Below, in pieces: positions 56,651-64,000 of a stretch of 64,000 bases of DNA. The stretch's first letter is position 1. Each line of letters starts with the position of its first letter. The notes beneath the pieces were generated by a model. It was not told the origin of the DNA. It saw only the letters and a program-made list of their open reading frames with translations, and ran no database searches. The position numbers and the translations under genes were made by a program. The DNA lies in the NCBI GenBank assembly GCA_028564925.1, contig CM053029.1, forward strand, positions 609,311,486 through 609,375,485, read 5' to 3'. The DNA comes from Lithobates sylvaticus (lineage: Eukaryota; Chordata; Amphibia; Anura; Ranidae).

Positions 56651-58055
56651 TTTTGCCACCCTAGGCCTGTGTGGCCTTTCCATGAACGAGGACTTGTAAC
56701 CCCATTTTATATATAAATTCTGCAAATGAGAAACCAAATTGTTTTTCCAAAATTTTTCCCTATAATGATGGTCTGGTACTAAGAAAAAAATCACTATAAA
56801 AAAAAAGGAATAATAATGACAAAGGATCAGTAAAAATAAATAAAAATCCTGCAACCCTCGGCTTGTGTAGCCTTTCCATGAATGTGGACTTGACTCGTTA
56901 GTCTTTTTTTCTTATATATAAAGTCTGCAAGTGAGAAACAATATTGTGTTTTTCCAAAATGATTCTCTATAATGATGGTCTGGGACTAAGAAAAAAAAAA
57001 CTTCCTATAAATTTTTGTTTTTTAAATAATGACAAAGGATCAGTAAAAAAAAAAATGTTTTACCACCATACCCTAGTGTAGCATTTTCATAAAAGTGGAT
57101 TTGATTTTTTTAGTCTGATTTAATAAATCAATTCTGCATATGAGGAACAATATTGTTTTTTCCCCAAAATTAACCTTTTTTTAAAAAAAAAAGAAATAAT
57201 AATTACAAAGCATCAAAATACACGTTTTCCTGACAGGCTCCATGGCAGCATACGTGTGGGTTGGCCCCGCCTCCATAACTACCCAATAGGACCCCTCTCC
57301 CATAAATCTTTGCTCCTGGCTGCTATCCGTGTTCCTTTTTTTGTCCTCCTCCGTAGGACCAAGTGGTTCTCCTACCTGAAGATGACTTCACAGCGATCGA
57401 TCGGCCGAATGACTGGATTGTTTTCCTCCGATAGGCCCTGACTGTTAAGCAGGGTATGGAGTGTATATGCAGAGTAGCGCTGAAGACTGGTTATCTTACC
57501 TTAAAGTGCGCCCGGCCTGTTTGCCTGTTGTCATAGGTGGCCATTATCTGCTGGGAGGTCCGGTGTGTGCGTGCCTTGGATCGTTCGGCCAAGTGATCGT
57601 TGGTGGAGTGGTGAGTCTGTATCTGTCCATGGCAGCAGTGTTTATGTGTGTGCCCATTGATTATATTCCTTTTCTCTATCTGTTTGCTATTTCCATGCTG
57701 TTTGCTGGACGCTTCTGCGTTCCAGCAAACTACTCTCTTCGACTTCCGGGTTCGCGGGCATTCTGCGCATGCGCGGACCCGACGTGAGAGCGAGGCTTGG
57801 TTCTCGCGCATGCGCGTTGAGGACTCCGGCGTCGGATGACGCCGATGACGTCACGGGCGGCAAATTTAAAAACCCTGCAAAGCTGACAGAGCCCTGGGAA
57901 TGATTGCGGACGCCACAGCGACTTCCCGGGGCTAATATTTCGGCGGTTCAAGGTAGGAACAGTCCTTTATGCTGGGGCTTTGTTGGTTCATTGCTGTATT
58001 TTGTCTGAAGATATTGTTTTTGTTACTGCAGTGTCAGGCTTGGTGTTTTTGGACA

Positions 58056-58559
58056 TTATGGATGCTTCACTGCCCCCTAGTGGCCAGCCCGCTCATGTTA
58101 GGTAGGTCCTAAAATACATCTTTGTATTTCTAATGTTGAAGAGAGTAAGCATAGGCAGCAAATATGACCTATCCCTTCTGTTTGTCTTTCTGTGTTCACA
58201 GCCCTTCTAAATCTGATCCACATCCTAGTACTTATAGACGCAGTGGATCGTCAAAATCGCACCACCACAAATCCTCCTCAAAATCCAGCCACCATAGGTC
58301 CGCCAGGTCAGAACAGCGTGACAGGGATTATTCCCGCCCCCCTGTGGCTCACTCCAGCAAGAGACCAGAGAAAGCATGTTGGGGGTGCAGAATGCCTGTG
58401 CCAGCAGACAAATCCCTATGTGACCATTGTTTCACTAAGGCAGCGGATGAGAGAGACGGCGCTGACCAGCGCCTAGAATCAATGGTGAGACGAGTGGTAA
58501 AGAATCCCTGCAGGAAAGGGAAGCTCAACAGCCCTGTGAATCCCCGGCAGACCCGCTAG
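58056..58559 (+). CDS. DIRS copy 2 gag-like leader with an intron-like interval
   Basis: An ATG at 58056 opens a short frame that meets GTAGGT at 58103. A pyrimidine-rich tract ends in CAG at 58200, before a Ser/His/Lys-rich frame (SSKSHHHKSSSKSSHHR) with a Cys-x2-Cys pair and a second CDHC pair. Spliceosomal introns have been reported in DIRS elements, so 58103-58200 may be removed in the transcript. The basic, Cys-bearing peptide is compatible with a nucleic-acid-binding gag role; that is inference. Confidence 0.5.
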
Positions 58560-58666
58560 ATCCTATAGTAGGAGAGGGGGTACTACAAGAAACATGGGAT
58601 TCATCCCAACATAGCCGCCATTCTGCCCTTGTCTCAGACAGTGAATCGGATTCGGAAGATCCAGGT

Positions 58667-61507
58667 TTGGGGTTTGACTATGGTTTGGTTCCCTCCCTGG
58701 TTAAAGCAGTGAGAGAGGCTCTGAAGTGGGAAGATCCTATCACTTCCCCCCCGAAGCAGAGGAAATTTTTTAAACAGCTCAATAAGGAGCGTCAATTTTT
58801 TCCGTTTCTGTCTGAATTGGGTGATATTATTTCAGAAGAGTGGAGCAAGATGGACAAAAAGAGTTCCATGCAATCCAAAATCCTTAAACTTTACCCCTTT
58901 AAGGAAGAAGATGCGAAACACCTGGAGTCAGCTCCAATGGTAGATGCAGCACTTATGCGTCTGGTGAGATATGTGACTCTCCCCTTAGAAGACACTGTGT
59001 CATTCAAGGATCCTTTAGAGAGACGGATCGATTCAGATCTAAAGAAAATCTATTTGACCTCCGGGATGGCGTGCAAACCAGTGCTTGCGATCGCAGCAGT
59101 GTCAAAGGCCATAGAATTCTGGGCTGACAGCATTGAAGAATACCTGAGAGGCATTTCAATAGACACAGCTAAAGACTCACCTATTCAAGAGATTAGGATG
59201 GCTTCAGCCTTCTTGGGGGAGGCATCCATTGATGTCATTCGCCTGATGTCTCGGGATATGCTGGCAGCCGTTTCGGCGCGACGTGCGTTGTGGCTCCGTC
59301 CGTGGCTCGCAGACCCTGCTTCTAAGCAGGCTTGGTGCCGCATCCCCTTTGAAGGGTCCTCATTATTCGGCAATAAGCTTGATTCTGCCATATCCCGGGC
59401 CACAGGTGGGAAATCTGGGTTTCTCCCTCAGGATAGGCGTCCTCAAAATCAGAGACGCTCTTTTCCAAGAAGACAGAATGCGGATCGTGCCAGGGATGCA
59501 CGCAGCTATAAACCCGGCCGAGAATTCTCCAGGACATGGAGGTCCAGGCAGTCTTCTTTTAAGAAGGCCTCTAAAGGTGGTTCCTCTGGGAACCAGGAGT
59601 CTGGGAGTCCTTTTGAAATTGGGCCCGCTCAAACATGTCGGGTGGGGGCCCGTCTTCTCCACTTCAAACATGTTTGGGCGGCCTCAATTCGGGACTATTG
59701 GACCGTAAAGACAGTATCGTCCGGTCACAAGTGGGTCTTCTGCAACACTCCAAAACTCAGATTCATCCCTACTACTCTTCCAAGCTCAGAAGAGAAAAGA
59801 CAGGTCCTGTTGACCTACGTAAGCTGTTTATTGGAACAAGGAGCAGTCGTACCCGTCCCAGAGGAAGAGAGGGGCGAAGGCATGTATTCACCCCTGTTTT
59901 TGGTGCAGAAGAAGAACGGCACATGGAGGCCGGTAATAGACCTGACTCACCTCAACTCATTCATCCGCAAGGAGAAATTCAAGATGGAGTCCCTACTTAC
60001 CATACAACAGTCAGTACACTTGGGAGACTGGTTAATATCAATCGACCTGAAAGACGCATATTTTCACGTGCCTGTGACAAAGGACTTCCACAAATTCCTC
60101 CGCTTCGCGGTAGGCAACCAACACCTTCAGTTCATTTGTCTACCCTTCGGGTTAACCACGTCACCCCGGGTTTTTTCCAAGGTGCTATTGGCGGTAGTGG
60201 CTCTTCTCAGGGTCAAGGGTGTGCGTCTCCACCATTACTTGGACGACCTGCTTCTACTATCTCAGAGCAAGGATCAGCTATTAGATCACAAAGAGGTTGT
60301 CATCTCTACCCTGCAAGAGTTCGGGTGGCTCCTGAACTTAGAAAAGAGTCAGCTAGAGCCATCTCAGTCCCTCGTGTTTCTGGGCGCTCTTTTCAACACC
60401 GTGGAGGGTTCCATCTCCCTCCCAGAGGAGAAAATCATGGTAATCCGAGACAGGATTCAGGCGGCACGTGGATCAACTCACCTTTCTGCTCTCCAGTGCC
60501 TGAAAATAATTGGTACGATGACGGCAACCATTCCCATGGTGAAGTGGGCCCAGTGGCATACCCGTCCCTTTCAGAAGGGATTTCTGCATCAGTGGAACTC
60601 TGTCGACCAGAATCAGCGCATCTTCCTTACCCCATCTATGAGGACATCTCTCCTCTGGTGGCTTCAGGGGAAGAATCTGCGCAACCATCATTCGATTGTC
60701 CCCATCTCATGGATCACGGTGACCTCAGATGCCAGCAACCAGGGTTGGGGCGCTCATTGCCTTTCGGAGGTAGCTCAGGGCAGGTGGACATGCCAGTCTC
60801 AAGGAGTCGTTTCCAACATCCTGGAACTGAGGGCAGCCTTTCAGGCACTCCTATCCTTTCGCCATCTAGTGTTGAACTCTTCCGTCATGCTAAGGTTGGA
60901 CAACACAACAGCAGTGGCATACATAAGGAAACAAGGCGGGACTCACAGCTGGTCCCTGCTACAAGAAGTGGAGCCTTTAATGAGTTGGGCGCAAAAGAAC
61001 TTAGCCAACATCTCGGCAGTATACATTCCGGGGGTCCAGAATGTGCAAGCAGACTTCTTGTCCCGGGTCGAGTTGGACAACAACGAGTGGTCCCTCCACA
61101 GAGAAGTTTTCGAGTGGCTCCTAACACTGGGTGTGTCTCCGGAAGTCGACATGTTCGCTTCCCCGTGCAACTTCAAGATACCGAAGTACTTTGCGAGGTT
61201 CAGGGACCCTCAAGCGTTCGGGATAGATGCTCTCACGACCAGTTGGGATTTCCAGAGGGCCTATGCCTTCCCTCCAGTCCCGGTAATTCTACAGTTTCTG
61301 CGGAGGCTCAGAACAGAAAAAGTGGAGATTATTGCTGTCATTCCATTCTGGCCCAACAGGCCGTGGTTTCCTCTGCTGCTGCTCCTCAGCTATCAAGACC
61401 CAATTCCCCTACCTCTCAGGCCGGATCTATTGTCTCAAGGCAAGACGTTACACCCGTTTCCAGCGTGTCTGCACCTCAAGGTGTGGTTCTTGAGAGGGGA
61501 AGGCTAG
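58667..61507 (+). CDS. DIRS copy 2 frame: gag-like region, reverse transcriptase, RNase H, methyltransferase-like
   Basis: This is a 946-codon open frame. About residues 1-330 are gag-like with no enzyme motif. RT spans roughly 390-600 (WRPVIDLTHLNSF; SIDLKDAYFHVP; FICLPFGLTTSPRVFSK; the YLDD box near residue 523). RNase H covers about 680-800 (VTSDASNQGWGAH; LELRA; RLDNTTAV). The DIRS methyltransferase-like part follows (EVDMFASPCNF; IPFWPNRPWFPLL). The first ATG lies inside the gag-like part, so the true start may be upstream. It overlaps the recombinase frame by 1.87 kb. Confidence 0.8.
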   Translation: MGFDYGLVPSLVKAVREALKWEDPITSPPKQRKFFKQLNKERQFFPFLSELGDIISEEWSKMDKKSSMQSKILKLYPFKEEDAKHLESAPMVDAALMRLVRYVTLPLEDTVSFKDPLERRIDSDLKKIYLTSGMACKPVLAIAAVSKAIEFWADSIEEYLRGISIDTAKDSPIQEIRMASAFLGEASIDVIRLMSRDMLAAVSARRALWLRPWLADPASKQAWCRIPFEGSSLFGNKLDSAISRATGGKSGFLPQDRRPQNQRRSFPRRQNADRARDARSYKPGREFSRTWRSRQSSFKKASKGGSSGNQESGSPFEIGPAQTCRVGARLLHFKHVWAASIRDYWTVKTVSSGHKWVFCNTPKLRFIPTTLPSSEEKRQVLLTYVSCLLEQGAVVPVPEEERGEGMYSPLFLVQKKNGTWRPVIDLTHLNSFIRKEKFKMESLLTIQQSVHLGDWLISIDLKDAYFHVPVTKDFHKFLRFAVGNQHLQFICLPFGLTTSPRVFSKVLLAVVALLRVKGVRLHHYLDDLLLLSQSKDQLLDHKEVVISTLQEFGWLLNLEKSQLEPSQSLVFLGALFNTVEGSISLPEEKIMVIRDRIQAARGSTHLSALQCLKIIGTMTATIPMVKWAQWHTRPFQKGFLHQWNSVDQNQRIFLTPSMRTSLLWWLQGKNLRNHHSIVPISWITVTSDASNQGWGAHCLSEVAQGRWTCQSQGVVSNILELRAAFQALLSFRHLVLNSSVMLRLDNTTAVAYIRKQGGTHSWSLLQEVEPLMSWAQKNLANISAVYIPGVQNVQADFLSRVELDNNEWSLHREVFEWLLTLGVSPEVDMFASPCNFKIPKYFARFRDPQAFGIDALTTSWDFQRAYAFPPVPVILQFLRRLRTEKVEIIAVIPFWPNRPWFPLLLLLSYQDPIPLPLRPDLLSQGKTLHPFPACLHLKVWFLRGEG

Positions 61508-62511
61508 AGGCGCTTGGTTGCCCGAAAGAAGCGATTCCAACTCTTCTTAATGCTAGGCGAAGAAGCACTAATAGGGTGTATGAGCGCATTTGGTCCAGGT
61601 TTGCTGAACACATGTCGTCAAGAGAAAACTCGTGTAACTCTCCAGAGGTTCATGATATCCTGAGCTTTCTTCAGTCTGGACTAGATTTATCCCTGGCGGT
61701 CGGTTCATTAAGGGTGCAAGTGTCAGCCATCTCAGCCTTCACGGGAGTCTCATGGGCGAATCACGCCTTAGTTCGTCAATTCTTTAAGGGTGCCATCAGG
61801 CTCAGACCACAAAGAAGACCCAGGTTTCCCAAATGGGACCTTCCATTAGTTTTGGATTTCCTGTCAAATCTTGGGAAAGATTCATCTCAACCTTTGTCTG
61901 TTAAGGATCTTACTCTAAAGACGATCTTCCTAGTGGCGATAACGTCAGCGAAAAGGGTATCAGAGATCAGGAATCTGGGTTCAGAGGAACCTTTTCTGAC
62001 CTTTTTTGAAGACAGAGTAGTGCTGATTCCTATGTTAGGGTCAAACCCTAAAGTGACCACAGTCTTCCATGAGAATCAGGAGATTGTACTCCCTACTTTC
62101 AAAACACCAGATGTTCAAGAGATCCATCCTCTTGATGTAGGCCACACCTTAAAACAATATCTGGAGGCAACAGCTCCATTCAGGCAAACGGAATTCCTCT
62201 TTGTCCTTCTTCATGGCAAGAATAAAGGGATGCGTGCGTCAATTAGGTCAATTTCCGCGTGGATTGTGCAGACGATTCAAAGGGCATACAGAGCTAAGGG
62301 CTTGGCTCCTCCTGAGGCAGTGACGGCTCATTCAACACGGAGCATCTCGACTTCGTGGGCAGCTTCTCGGCATGTGGCGCCTGATGTTATTTGTAGAGCG
62401 GCCTCTTGGTCCACAATTAATACTTTTCTTTCTCATTATTGCGTTGAACCAGCTGCGCTGTCTTCTATTAATTTTGGTTTACAAGTACTGTCGTTGGACA
62501 ATGTTAAATAA
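59635..62511 (+). CDS. DIRS copy 2 tyrosine-recombinase frame
   Basis: This is a 958-codon open frame in a different phase from the RT frame. The first 620 or so codons lie antiphase to RT/RNase H and show no domain. The C-terminal 320 or so codons form a phage-integrase-type tyrosine recombinase: core-binding part (NRVYERIWSRFAEH), then AITSAKRVSEI with the first Arg, HSTRSISTSWA with the His-x2-Arg pair, and SWSTINTFLSHY ending in the nucleophile Tyr. The recombinase integrates the DIRS circle. The true start may lie far downstream of the first ATG. Confidence 0.8.
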   Translation: MSGGGPSSPLQTCLGGLNSGLLDRKDSIVRSQVGLLQHSKTQIHPYYSSKLRREKTGPVDLRKLFIGTRSSRTRPRGREGRRHVFTPVFGAEEERHMEAGNRPDSPQLIHPQGEIQDGVPTYHTTVSTLGRLVNINRPERRIFSRACDKGLPQIPPLRGRQPTPSVHLSTLRVNHVTPGFFQGAIGGSGSSQGQGCASPPLLGRPASTISEQGSAIRSQRGCHLYPARVRVAPELRKESARAISVPRVSGRSFQHRGGFHLPPRGENHGNPRQDSGGTWINSPFCSPVPENNWYDDGNHSHGEVGPVAYPSLSEGISASVELCRPESAHLPYPIYEDISPLVASGEESAQPSFDCPHLMDHGDLRCQQPGLGRSLPFGGSSGQVDMPVSRSRFQHPGTEGSLSGTPILSPSSVELFRHAKVGQHNSSGIHKETRRDSQLVPATRSGAFNELGAKELSQHLGSIHSGGPECASRLLVPGRVGQQRVVPPQRSFRVAPNTGCVSGSRHVRFPVQLQDTEVLCEVQGPSSVRDRCSHDQLGFPEGLCLPSSPGNSTVSAEAQNRKSGDYCCHSILAQQAVVSSAAAPQLSRPNSPTSQAGSIVSRQDVTPVSSVSAPQGVVLERGRLEALGCPKEAIPTLLNARRRSTNRVYERIWSRFAEHMSSRENSCNSPEVHDILSFLQSGLDLSLAVGSLRVQVSAISAFTGVSWANHALVRQFFKGAIRLRPQRRPRFPKWDLPLVLDFLSNLGKDSSQPLSVKDLTLKTIFLVAITSAKRVSEIRNLGSEEPFLTFFEDRVVLIPMLGSNPKVTTVFHENQEIVLPTFKTPDVQEIHPLDVGHTLKQYLEATAPFRQTEFLFVLLHGKNKGMRASIRSISAWIVQTIQRAYRAKGLAPPEAVTAHSTRSISTSWAASRHVAPDVICRAASWSTINTFLSHYCVEPAALSSINFGLQVLSLDNVK

Positions 62512-62999
62512 ATTTTGGTTTTCTTTGCTCAACATTTTGCCCACCCGGGTGTGTTTTGGCGAGTTATTTCCCACACGTATGCTGCCATGGAGCCTGTCAG
62601 GAAAACGGAAAATTTATATCAAATACTTACCGTAATTTTCCTTTCCTGATAGGCTCCATGGCAGCAGGAGTTCCCTCCCAAATGTCTGGAGTAGGCTAGT
62701 TACGGAACACGGATAGCAGCCAGGAGCAAAGATTTATGGGAGAGGGGTCCTATTGGGTAGTTATGGAGGCGGGGCCAACCCACACGTATGCTGCCATGGA
62801 GCCTATCAGGAAAGGAAAATTACGGTAAGTATTTGATATAAATTTTCCGTTTTATCACCCTAGGCCTGTGTAGACTTGACATGGAAATGGACTTGAGTTT
62901 TCAGTGTCAATTTAAACATGAATTTTGCATATGAGGAGCAATATAGTCCCAACATAAATTTAACCCCTTTAAAAAAAAGAAATAATAATGTCCATCCGT

Positions 63000-64000
63000 T
63001 TGACAGGGTCAAAAGTCCTAGCGCTCAAAAAACATTGGGTTGCCCATAGTTACACCTCCACATATTCTAATTATGCCCGCGGAGTGGCGGTGCTAATACG
63101 CAAAGGCCTTCCTTTTGAATGTCATAGGGTAATCTCTGATTCTAAAGGACAGTATTTGATACTTCATGCCTCAGTTCGCGGCACCCCATTGATTATGGCA
63201 ACAGTATATGTCCCCCCTCCGGTTTCAGCAGTAATCTTTACGGATATAAGTACACAACTTTCTTTATTACCCAGCTGTCCAGTGCTACTAATGGGTGACT
63301 TCAACTCAGTGTTGCAGTCATCCATTGATAGACTGAAACCACAGCTAAATGACTCCAGATTGTTTGGCAAATGGTGTGAGGTATATGGATATGTAGATAT
63401 ATGGCGATGGAAGTTCCCCAGCAAAAAAGTTTTCTCATGCCAGTCTAGAACGTACGGTTCTCTCTCTAGAATAGACTATGCACTTGCCAGCAGGGACCTG
63501 CTGCCGAATGTTTTAAATATGGACTATGTCTCACAGACCATATCAGACCACTCACTTATGACAGTTACCCTAACTCTGGGACACAGGCCGACGTTTCGGA
63601 TATGGAGACTGAGCCCCCTATGGATATCCACCCCTGAGATACAGGAAGCTATCTCGCTGGATATGCTAGACTACTGGTCCAACAACTTAGATACCGCAGA
63701 ACCTGGACCCACGTGGGATGCCTTTAAAGCAGTCCTACGGGGGGCTTATATCTCACGTATCAAACACTATAGAGCTACGGGGGCGGCCCACCTGGTGGAG
63801 CTGGAAAAAAATCTAGAGGACGCTAGAGCCCAACACATGAGGGATCTGACAGATGAGACTCGGGGGACAATTTCAAACGCACATAATGCATTACAACTAC
63901 ACCAGGTAGATATGACTAAAAAACAACAACTATACCTATCTGCAAGAATACACGAACATGGCGGTAAAAATGGTAGGATGCTGGCTTTTCTGGCCCACAC
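63000..64000 (+). mobile_element. 5'-truncated L1-type LINE ORF2, endonuclease region, continues past the window
   Basis: A plus frame stays open from 63000 to the window end. It shows the C-terminal two thirds of an apurinic-type endonuclease: NYARGVAVLIRKGLPF, IMATVYVPPP, LLMGDFNSV (Asp-Asn of the catalytic core), SRIDYALASRDLL and the catalytic ISDHSLM. It then enters the spacer before RT. The first 40-50 residues of the domain are missing and the junction abuts array sequence GTCCATCCGT. The RT should lie beyond the window. An in-frame ATG at 62988 belongs to the array, not the element. Confidence 0.85.

Larger units (their letters stand above)
57225..62849 (+). mobile_element. DIRS-type tyrosine-recombinase retrotransposon, copy 2 (near full length)
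   Basis: Inverted terminal repeats start CCTGACAGGCTCCATGGCAG on the left; the right repeat lies at about 62700-62815, with an internal complementary region at about 62565-62670. Parts in order: GC-rich 5' region with GCGCATGCGC motifs (57763, 57805), gag-like region, RT-RNase H-methyltransferase-like frame, overlapping tyrosine-recombinase frame. There is no target duplication, as expected for recombinase-mediated insertion. It looks whole or nearly so and is probably young. Its terminal repeats differ from copy 1, so it is a separate subfamily. Confidence 0.9.
49620..62999 (+). repeat. AT-rich tandem array, monomers of about 170-205 bp, interrupted by mobile elements
   Basis: Monomers share CACCCTAGGCTTGTGTAGCC, then CCATGAA.GTGGACTTG, TTTTTAGTCT.ATTTTATACAT, GCATATGAG.AACAATATTG, ATAATGATGGTCTGGGACTAAG and AATAATAATGACAAAGGATCAG. 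Monomer starts lie near 49877, 50069, 50408, 50583, 50781, 50986, 51178, 51369, 51539, 51711, 51919, 52740, 52945, 53148, 56656, 56859, 57060 and 62857. Without the three insertions the array is about 3.8 kb. The order of monomer subtypes repeats. No coding content of its own. Confidence 0.9.

Noticed and set aside
59185-61176. Minus-strand frames within DIRS copy 2
   Set aside because: Shadows of the plus-strand frames with no recognisable domain.
62988-62999. The ATG at 62988 as a genuine LINE ORF2 start
   Set aside because: These bases match the tandem-array monomer at 52871-52889, and the first part of the endonuclease domain is missing, so the ATG is fortuitous.

Overview
This window is eukaryotic, repeat-dominated, non-coding DNA, most likely from a large frog genome. 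I infer a ranid-like anuran from the mix of CR1, L1 and Tc1 copies, Penelope and DIRS elements, many TTAA-bounded short DNA transposons, and families I associate with ranid assemblies; nothing in the window proves the species. I see no complete host gene, no tRNA, no rRNA and no CRISPR. Most open frames are chance products of tandem repeats whose unit has no stop codon. The only long frames with recognisable protein families belong to mobile elements.

Layout. 1-12.6 kb: nested transposon debris. A minus-strand CR1 LINE is split by an LTR-like block, which is itself split by a TTAA element, and by a hAT element. A second hAT (perfect 8-bp target duplication) holds another TTAA element. At 9.3-10.4 kb four TTAA elements abut and share their TTAA tetranucleotides, followed by a Penelope-like GIY-YIG fragment. 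A possible orphan exon lies at 11.3-11.6 kb. 12.6-17.6 kb: LTR-like sequence, a retroviral pol fossil, and an L1 ORF1 region interrupted by a TTAA MITE. 17.7-24.3 kb: a TA-flanked element filled by a 23-bp minisatellite, a truncated TTAA element, a minus-strand Tc1 carrying a CCGG-flanked insertion, and two TWA-flanked elements.

24.4-36.7 kb is a stack of nested elements. One TTAA element holds a second, which holds a 3.2-kb hAT. The next TTAA element holds a 3.3-kb hAT, a SINE-like copy and a TWA-flanked element, and collapses to about 1.0 kb when these are discounted. The two large hATs share a core but carry different minisatellites and long palindromes. 37.1-45.6 kb is a 40-bp satellite (about 210 units) with higher-order duplications. 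46.0-49.6 kb is a 29-bp minisatellite, also with higher-order structure. 49.6-63.0 kb is a tandem array of AT-rich monomers of about 170-205 bp, interrupted by a TA-flanked element and two DIRS retrotransposons. The DIRS copies sit at the equivalent junction of two different monomers. A 5'-truncated L1-type LINE with an open endonuclease frame starts at 63.0 kb and runs off the window.

The clearest signals for a second look are the repeated insertion of DIRS copies into the same position of the monomer array, the higher-order satellites, the CCGG-flanked foldback element inside Tc1, the chain of TTAA elements sharing boundaries, and minisatellites expanding inside non-autonomous elements. I found no new protein-coding system.
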